Below the pieces are notes generated by a model. That model worked only from the letters and a program-made list of their open reading frames with translations. It was not told the DNA's origin and did no database searches. A program made the translations under genes and the position numbers. A DNA stretch of 64,000 bases from the NCBI GenBank assembly GCA_025774935.1, contig JALGZK010000006.1:1-64000 (forward strand), given 5' to 3'. Source of the DNA: a bacterium (lineage in GTDB: Bacteria; Joyebacterota; Joyebacteria; Joyebacterales; Joyebacteraceae). Positions 58,829-64,000 of the stretch are shown here, piece after piece. The stretch's first letter is position 1; every line of letters starts with the position of its first letter.

Positions 58829-60217
58829 ATGAGAGAGACACTCAAGACGATCGTCGCGGACTCGAAGCCCTGGCTCGAGCTCCGCGTTCACGACAGGCGC
58901 GCCCTCCACATCCTGTCCAGGAAGGGGATCATGGAGGCCGCGTCGTCCAACAAGAACGCGGGCGTCGGCGTCCGTGTCCTCGTGAACGGGACGTGGGGCT
59001 TCTCGAGCACCGCCCGCCTCGACCGCGAGGGCATCGAGGAGGCCGTGAGGGACGCGACCGTCTCTGCTGAGAAGTCGTCGGGCGGGAGGAACAAGAAGAT
59101 CGAGTCGCTCGCCGAGTGCGAGCTGGCGGTCGGCGACTTCGTCTCGGGCGACGCCGCCGAAGCGGCCTCCCACTCGACCGAGGAGAAGACCGAGCTCGTC
59201 GTCGAGACCGAACGCGCGACGCGCGAGTCATCGAGGTTCGTACGGTCGGCGATGTGCAAATACTCCGAGATCGTCGACGAGAAGTGGATCGTCTCGACCG
59301 ACGGGGCGGACGCGCACATCGAGGACTCGAAGCTCGAATTCGCGGTGAGCGCGGTCGCAGGCGAAGGCGACGACATGCAGGTCAGCTACCACGGGATCGG
59401 GGTGACCGGGGGGTGGCCGGAGCTCTTCCGGAAGTGGACTCCCGAGAGCATGTCCGAGCACGTGAGCCAGGTCGCCGTCGACCTCCTCACGGCGCCGTAC
59501 GCGCCCGGCGGGAAGGCGACGGTCGTCATGAACCCCGAGCTCGTCGGGCTCCTCGCGCACGAGGCCATCGGCCACACGGTCGAGGCCGACTTCATCCTCT
59601 CTGGCTCCGCGGCGAGCGGGAAGATCGGTCAGAAGGTCGCGAGCGACCTCGTCACGATGGTCGACAGCGGACCGGCAACGCTCGGACACAGGTCCGCTGG
59701 CGGTGTTGTGCTCGTCGACGACGAGGGAGTCCCGACGGGGCGCACGGTCTTGATCGGTGGCGGGGTCCTGAAGTCTTACCTGCACGACCGCGAGACCGCC
59801 GCGAGGTTCGACGTCGAGCCCACGGGGAACGCGCGAGCCTGGCAGTACAGCGACGAGCCCCTCATCCGGATGCGGAACACGTACCTCGAGCCCGGCGAGG
59901 CCTCGTACGACGAGGTCATCGGGAGCGTCAAGGACGGCTTCCTGCTCAAGGGGGCGGGAAGCGGGCAGGCCGACGCGAATGCCGAGTTCATGTTCGGCGT
60001 GCAGGAGGCGTACGAGATCAAGGACGGGAAGGTCGGCAGGCTCCTCCGGGGCGCGTCGATCTCGGGCGACGCCTTCGAGGTCTTGAAGAGCGTCGACATG
60101 CTGAGCAGCGACTTCGAGTGGGCGATCGGGAGCGGATACTGCGGCAAGGGACAGGCGGCCAAGGTCGACGGCGGCGGACCGTACGTCAGATGTCAGGTCG
60201 TCGTGGGAGGGAGATAG
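58829..60217 (+). CDS. tldD: TldD metalloprotease
   Basis: A 462-aa cytoplasmic zinc protease subunit. The metal motif HEAIGH (residues 244-249, HExxxH) is intact and flanked by GLLAHEAIGHTVEADFILS as in the family. DNEG-like and DD-rich segments (VLVDDEGVPTG) and GFLLKGAGSGQADANAEFMF match the TldD C-terminal domain. It works as a heterodimer with PmbA (TldE), cutting unfolded peptides and modified peptide precursors such as microcins. ATG at 58829 has a weak GGAGCAG before it. The pmbA gene follows 6 nt after the stop. Confidence 0.95.
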   Translation: MRETLKTIVADSKPWLELRVHDRRALHILSRKGIMEAASSNKNAGVGVRVLVNGTWGFSSTARLDREGIEEAVRDATVSAEKSSGGRNKKIESLAECELAVGDFVSGDAAEAASHSTEEKTELVVETERATRESSRFVRSAMCKYSEIVDEKWIVSTDGADAHIEDSKLEFAVSAVAGEGDDMQVSYHGIGVTGGWPELFRKWTPESMSEHVSQVAVDLLTAPYAPGGKATVVMNPELVGLLAHEAIGHTVEADFILSGSAASGKIGQKVASDLVTMVDSGPATLGHRSAGGVVLVDDEGVPTGRTVLIGGGVLKSYLHDRETAARFDVEPTGNARAWQYSDEPLIRMRNTYLEPGEASYDEVIGSVKDGFLLKGAGSGQADANAEFMFGVQEAYEIKDGKVGRLLRGASISGDAFEVLKSVDMLSSDFEWAIGSGYCGKGQAAKVDGGGPYVRCQVVVGGR

Positions 60218-60222
60218 AGCGC

Positions 60223-61560
60223 ATGGACGAGCTTCTCACGATCTGCGAGCGGGCCGTCGACCGAGCGCTCGGGGCAGGCGCCGACGAGGCCGAGGCGTTC
60301 GCCGTCAGGGAGAAGAGCATCAATGTGGAGGTCCAGAAGAACGACCTCCAGATCGCGAAGAGCATGATGAGCGACGGGCTCGGAATCCGGCTCTTCAAGG
60401 ACCGGAGCCTCGGGTTCGCGTTCGTCAACGCGTTCGACGAGAAGGGCGTCGGTGAGTCGATCGAGCGGGCGCTCGGGATCGCATCGGCGGCGCCGCGCGA
60501 CGACCACAACGGGCTTCCCGAGCCGACGGGCGTCGACTATCAGGACGGGCTCTTCGACGAAGACGCCGAGTCGTACGGGATCGACAGGGCCGTCGAGCAG
60601 GCGCTCGCGATGCTGAGGGCTGCGAGGGACTACGACCCGCGCGTCACCGTCGACGTCGGCGAGCTCGCCGGCCAGCATGGCTGGAAGGCGATCGTGTCCT
60701 CGAAGGGCGTCCGAGCCATGGAGGCCTTGAGCGTCTTCTACTGCTACATCCTGGGGATGGCGAAGGAGGGGGAAACCGTCTCCTCGTTCGACTACCAGTT
60801 CGACGGGTCGGTGTCGCCCGCGGGGTTCGACCCGACCGCGGTCGCGCGCAAGTTCGCGGAGAACGTGGTGGGCTCGCTCGGCGCCGTGCAGGGCGAGAGC
60901 TTCAAGGGTCCGATCCTGCTCGCCCCTAAAGCGGCGGCCGACGTCGTCGGATACCCGATCGAGTACTCGATCCGGGCGTCGACCGTCCAGAAGGAGACCA
61001 GCAAGTTCTGCGGCAAGCTCGGTCACGCGGTCGCCTCGGATCTCCTCTCCGTGACCGACGACGCCACGCTCAAGGACGGGTTCTCGTCCTCCTCGTTCGA
61101 TCGCGAGGGCCTGGCGCGGCAGATCCTCCCGATCGTCGACGGCGGTGTGCTCAGGAACTTCCTGTATGACTCGTACACTGCCCGGAAGGAGGGCCTCGAG
61201 AGCACGGGCCACGCGGGAGGCGGCGCCGGAGCTGTGCCGTCGATCTCCACGACGAACCTCGTGTTCTCGCCGGGGGAGACGCCGCTCGAAGAGATCGTCG
61301 CGGGCATCGACCGTGGGATCCTCGTCACGAGGTTCTCCGGGAACGTCGACCCGGTGAGTGGCGACTTCTCTGGTTCGGTCAAGGGCGGCAGGATGATCCG
61401 CGGCGGGAAGCTCGAGGAACCGCTCTGCGGGACCATGATCGCTGGGAACATCTTCGGGCTCCTGCCCGGCATCTCCGCGGTCTCGAAGGAGCGCGAGCGG
61501 CTCTTCAGCGACGTGCTGCCGTACGTCAAGCTCGAGGACGTGGCGGTGACGAGCGGGTAG
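60223..61560 (+). CDS. pmbA: PmbA/TldE, partner of TldD
   Basis: A 445-aa cytoplasmic protein, the non-catalytic half of the TldD/E protease; it lacks the HExxxH motif, as expected. Family marks are EVQKNDLQIAKSMMSDGLGI, FDREGLARQILPIVDGGVL (with the conserved LYDSYTARKEG), GGRMIRGGKLEEPLCGTMI. ATG at 60223 follows GGGAGGGAGA. It stands 6 nt after tldD. No modified-peptide precursor gene was recognised near it, so a specific substrate is not suggested. Confidence 0.95.
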   Translation: MDELLTICERAVDRALGAGADEAEAFAVREKSINVEVQKNDLQIAKSMMSDGLGIRLFKDRSLGFAFVNAFDEKGVGESIERALGIASAAPRDDHNGLPEPTGVDYQDGLFDEDAESYGIDRAVEQALAMLRAARDYDPRVTVDVGELAGQHGWKAIVSSKGVRAMEALSVFYCYILGMAKEGETVSSFDYQFDGSVSPAGFDPTAVARKFAENVVGSLGAVQGESFKGPILLAPKAAADVVGYPIEYSIRASTVQKETSKFCGKLGHAVASDLLSVTDDATLKDGFSSSSFDREGLARQILPIVDGGVLRNFLYDSYTARKEGLESTGHAGGGAGAVPSISTTNLVFSPGETPLEEIVAGIDRGILVTRFSGNVDPVSGDFSGSVKGGRMIRGGKLEEPLCGTMIAGNIFGLLPGISAVSKERERLFSDVLPYVKLEDVAVTSG

Positions 61561-61610
61561 CGGTCGTGAGCCGCTCGTCGCGAGATGGCCGCCCGGACGC
61601 ACGAAGTCCA

Positions 61611-61642
61611 ACGGCGGGCCCCGCTGGGGGCCCGCCGTCTCG
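61611..61642. terminator. Intrinsic terminator between convergent pmbA and PilX-like genes
   Basis: ACGGCGGGCCCC, loop GCTG, GGGGCCCGCCGT; perfect 12 bp, then CTCGTT. Confidence 0.8.
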
Positions 61643-61683
61643 TTGGCGCAGACGAGGGCGCCGCGGATTCGTCTCTTTTCCTT

Positions 61684-63144
61684 CTAGGTCTGCTGCCCGT
61701 CCTCCAGGGGAACCTCCCGCCAGCCGAGACGCGTGTACCCGCCCGTCTGTGAGAAGCGATAGAACCCCGGCGGGTACATCTCCTGAAGCCTCCAGTCGTA
61801 GTGGTAGTCCTTCGCGTACCCCGACGTGATGATGACCTCGTCGCCCTGGATGAGTCCGCTACCCACCGGACCGCGGAAGCTCTGGACGAGGCTGCCGTGC
61901 ACAGTGAGGTCCCCCCTCGGGACCCCGGAGTTCCAGTTCTGCGCGGTGAACGAGTTCGCGAGGGTCATGAGCGCCCCGTGGATCTCGCAGTCGTCCTGGT
62001 TGGGGGCCGTGTCGCCTATGACGATGTCGTTGCAAGCGATGAGCCCGAGGAGATCGTCGCAGCCCTCCAGGGGTCCGTACTCGTCGCTCCCCGCGTAGAC
62101 AACATCGTCGGTGATCTCGATGATCCCGTTCGTCGCGATCGTCACCTGGCCGTCGACCACGCCGTGGACGCTCAGGTTCCCGTTGACATAGATGAGTCCG
62201 TTGATTGAGCTCAGGTCGACGTCGACCCACCCGAGTCCGGGCTTGCTGTAGCTCACGTAACCGAGCATCGGGTCGCCGTTCTCGTCCGGTCTCCCGAAGT
62301 AGAAGTCGTAGTCGCCCGAGACGCTGACTCCGCCGGCGCGCGCCTCATCCTTGAGAAGGCTAATGTCGCCGGTGGACGGGAGGGTAAGCTGCGGCGCGCC
62401 GAGGGTGTAGCTGTCGACGAACGTCGGCTCGTCGTGCGGCGCGTTGCTCTCGAGCTCCGACTCGAGGTGATTCGTCGACGATCCGTTATAGTACAGGAAG
62501 AGCGGTTCGTGGTTGTCGTTGTTGTCGCCGGGTCCGCCGTAGGCGCTCGTCACCCTGCTCAGGAACGTGGGGTCGCCGAAGATGCTGATCTGGTCGTTCG
62601 TGAACAGCGGCCCGTCGACCACGTCCGGCGTGACGAACCAGAGCGGGTTGCCGCCGCCGGGCATGTGCTCGGTGTCGGTGAAGTAGAGGAAGTCGGAGAG
62701 AAGCTGCGTCTGGATGTCGACCTCCACGCACCGCGAGTGATCACCCTCAGTACCTCTCGAGACGATCGTGAAGTTGTGCCGCCACGTGGTCCCGTTCGTC
62801 GTGTCGGGGACGATCGTCACGAAGTACTTCCCTCCCGCAAGCCCCTGCTCCTCCGCCCCGAACGGATGGAAGGGCGCGAGCTGGGCCGGCGGGGTCCCCT
62901 GAGCGCAGAGCCACACCATCGCCCGCGCTGCCCCGGACTCCGCGAGGTAGAGCGCCTGGGACCTGTCGTGGGCGTGAGCCACGAGGATTGCGTCCTGCGT
63001 GGCCAGCTGGAAGAGGGCGAGGATGGCTATGAGCACGATGGCGGCGATGAACGTCACCGAGACGATGGTGAAGCCGCCCTGGGCCCGGGGCCTCGAAAAG
63101 GGCCTCTGGGGCCGTTTGGTCCGGTTCTCTCGTGTGTGTCCCAT
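61684..63144 (-). CDS. PilX-like type IV prepilin-family protein
   Basis: A 486-aa protein with a basic leader and a prepilin-type cleavage site, GGFTIVSVTFI, followed by a hydrophobic helix (AAIVLIAILALFQLA). Residue 5 after the cut is Ser instead of Glu, as in PilX/GspK-like minor pilins. The helix continues into ALYLAESGAARAMVWL, the hallmark of the PilX N-terminal domain. The large C-terminal body (residues 100-486) is beta-rich, with repeated loops such as GLIYVNGNLSVHGVVDGQ and NGIIEITDDVVYAGS, suggestive of a beta-helix. It probably caps or modifies a type IV pilus or type II pseudopilus. The upstream sigma-54-type site (63203-63218) fits known pilin regulation. Confidence 0.8.
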   Translation of the reverse strand: MGHTRENRTKRPQRPFSRPRAQGGFTIVSVTFIAAIVLIAILALFQLATQDAILVAHAHDRSQALYLAESGAARAMVWLCAQGTPPAQLAPFHPFGAEEQGLAGGKYFVTIVPDTTNGTTWRHNFTIVSRGTEGDHSRCVEVDIQTQLLSDFLYFTDTEHMPGGGNPLWFVTPDVVDGPLFTNDQISIFGDPTFLSRVTSAYGGPGDNNDNHEPLFLYYNGSSTNHLESELESNAPHDEPTFVDSYTLGAPQLTLPSTGDISLLKDEARAGGVSVSGDYDFYFGRPDENGDPMLGYVSYSKPGLGWVDVDLSSINGLIYVNGNLSVHGVVDGQVTIATNGIIEITDDVVYAGSDEYGPLEGCDDLLGLIACNDIVIGDTAPNQDDCEIHGALMTLANSFTAQNWNSGVPRGDLTVHGSLVQSFRGPVGSGLIQGDEVIITSGYAKDYHYDWRLQEMYPPGFYRFSQTGGYTRLGWREVPLEDGQQT

Positions 63145-63202
63145 GAGTTCACACTCCGGCTGTCACAGTCCGGTGAAGGGTGTTACCGTACTTCCATTCA
63201 AA

Positions 63203-63218
63203 AGCACATTCTGGGCCA
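63203..63218 (-). promoter_or_regulatory. Sigma-54-type (-24/-12) promoter of PilX-like gene
   Basis: On the minus strand TGGCCCAGAATGTGCT, against consensus TGGCACG-N4-TTGCW; both invariant doublets GG and GC are present with correct spacing. Predicted start about 47 nt upstream of the ATG at 63144. Confidence 0.55.
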
Positions 63219-63290
63219 TTTTGGCAGGATGTTACAGAGTAGGCGGGGCGTAGGGGGGAGGTCCAGCGTGGAGAGGCGGGAGCGACAGAA

Positions 63291-63318
63291 GAGGGGCCCC
63301 GGATGACCGGGGCCCCTC
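63291..63318 (-). terminator. Intrinsic terminator after the last gene of the window
   Basis: GAGGGGCCCCGG, 4-nt loop, CCGGGGCCCCTC; perfect 12 bp. On the minus strand it is followed by TTCTGTC. Confidence 0.75.
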
Positions 63319-63358
63319 CCTCGTGGTTGCCTCGCTCGCGTTCACCTGCACGCGGATA

Positions 63359-63991
63359 CTACTCGTCGCCTCCCACGTTCGGGATGTTCTCCGCGAGTTT
63401 CGGGTGCACGAGGTGGATGGTGACGCAGCCCTCCCAGTCGAACTCGAGCGGCTCGGGCATGGGGTCAGGTGAGCCGCTGTCGTTCTCCACGCTGAAGATG
63501 AATGTAGGATTCGCACCCCAAAGCCTGTAGTCCGTTATCGCGTCGTTGATGAGCTGAACGCCAGCGGTGGTGAGGTCCGCGTAGATCGGCGCGGGCATCG
63601 CAGCGGCGAGGTTCTGACTCGTGTACGTTATGAGAGTGTACGGTCCTTCCTCGTAGCCGGCATCGGTCCGCTCGACAGTGATCGAACCCGAGATCACCCA
63701 GTCGGTCGTTCCCGCGATATCGATGACCTGATATGTCGCGCTTACCACGAACGCCGTGTCGATGTCGGCTCGCGTCAGCTCCAGATCAGCAAGGATGTCG
63801 TCGAGCTCGTCTGCGACGTCCACCTCTTCGGGCGTCGTCCAGTTGAAGTCCGTGTGGTACTCCGGGAACAGAACGCAGACGTAGCCGGTGAGCACAAGCT
63901 CGACGATTCTGTCGACGAGGAGACAGCCGGCCCCGCTCATCATCGCGAAGACGAGGAGCGCGAGAACCGGAACGAGCAGTTTCTTTCTCAT
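63359..63991 (-). CDS. Exported protein of unknown function, possible lipoprotein
   Basis: A 210-aa protein with signal VLALLVFAMMSGAGC; the site GAGC resembles a lipobox but lacks the usual Leu at -3, so lipidation is uncertain. A middle region (VDVADELDDILADLELTRAD) predicts helical, then beta-rich segments such as WVISGSITVERTDAGYEEG and FIFSVENDSG follow. No family recognised. Its promoter would lie outside the window; a terminator follows at 63291-63318. It shares strand with the PilX-like gene but that gene has its own promoter. Confidence 0.72.
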   Translation of the reverse strand: MRKKLLVPVLALLVFAMMSGAGCLLVDRIVELVLTGYVCVLFPEYHTDFNWTTPEEVDVADELDDILADLELTRADIDTAFVVSATYQVIDIAGTTDWVISGSITVERTDAGYEEGPYTLITYTSQNLAAAMPAPIYADLTTAGVQLINDAITDYRLWGANPTFIFSVENDSGSPDPMPEPLEFDWEGCVTIHLVHPKLAENIPNVGGDE

Positions 63992-64000
63992 GGTCTTCTC

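Noticed and set aside
1-64000. Genome-wide reassignment of TGA (for example to Trp or Gly) to explain the three in-frame TGA codons
   Set aside because: TGA ends many intact genes here at the expected place (for example 1007, 53443, 55417, 56255), so it is a normal stop except at special sites.
1-64000. CRISPR array, insertion sequence, phage or integron
   Set aside because: No spaced direct repeats, transposase, integrase or attachment-site duplications were noticed.

Overview
The window is high-GC, densely coded DNA from a Gram-negative bacterium. Evidence for an outer membrane is an OmpA-type lipoprotein, a TonB-dependent receptor, a FadL-like barrel and several lipoproteins. Five large secreted proteins end in a FlgD/T9SS-like C-terminal Ig domain. 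Together with one PEP-CTERM protein, many secreted repeat proteins, and rubrerythrin, rubredoxin and [FeFe]-hydrogenase-like genes, this points to an anaerobic or microaerophilic member of the FCB-type candidate phyla (Eisenbacteria, Krumholzibacteria, Latescibacteria and the like). The placement is an inference; there is no rRNA or tRNA here to test it.

Layout. 1-7 kb: secreted FG-GAP, beta-helix and fibronectin-III proteins, a cold-shock gene with a terminator in its leader, and an OmpA lipoprotein. 7-12.2 kb: a second beta-helix protein and a kelch lipoprotein + sugar ABC transporter operon with no ATPase gene. 12.4-18.4 kb: second cold-shock gene, MscS channel, LysM-like protein, methyltransferase, HflK/HflC. 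18.6-30 kb: a probable selenoprotein with a thioredoxin-like U-x-x-C site, a PEP-CTERM protein, a tagged repeat protein, and two giant C25 (gingipain-like) proteins that both lack the catalytic His. 30-42.4 kb: thioesterase, DUF2007, DUF2723-TPR membrane protein, an S-component/TonB-receptor fusion, a CBM-like protein with an in-frame TGA, OM barrel, MnmA, nucleotidyltransferase, two Cys-rich tagged paralogues, and an orphan response regulator. 42.4-46.8 kb: a DRTGG / NuoE-like / hydrogenase-like redox cluster and a hydrolase. 47-52 kb: large membrane protein, sodium:solute symporter, GldG-like protein. 52-55.4 kb: rubrerythrin-like x2, rubredoxin and NADH:rubredoxin-type oxidoreductase operon. 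55.6-64 kb: tagged secreted protein, alpha-amylase with TldD/PmbA, a PilX-like prepilin behind a sigma-54-type promoter, and an unknown probable lipoprotein.

Most striking observations. (1) Seven otherwise unrelated secreted proteins end in the same short tail, consensus PVExx[S/T]WGxIKxLYR, which looks like a C-terminal sorting or attachment tag that I do not recognise as a described family. (2) A TGA codon stands exactly at the first Cys position of a W-C-x-x-C-P thioredoxin-like motif and is followed at once by a perfect 13-bp hairpin, as expected for selenocysteine with a bacterial SECIS element. A second secreted protein has an in-frame TGA followed by an 8-bp hairpin 21 nt downstream. 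Three kinds of C-terminal signal (FlgD/T9SS-like, PEP-CTERM and the WGxIKxxYR tail) thus occur side by side within 64 kb.

Regulation is unusually readable. Most transcription units have a clear sigma-70 promoter (TTGAC-like box, 16-18 bp spacer, TAnnnT) and many end in GC-rich intrinsic hairpins. These promoters decide several start codons.
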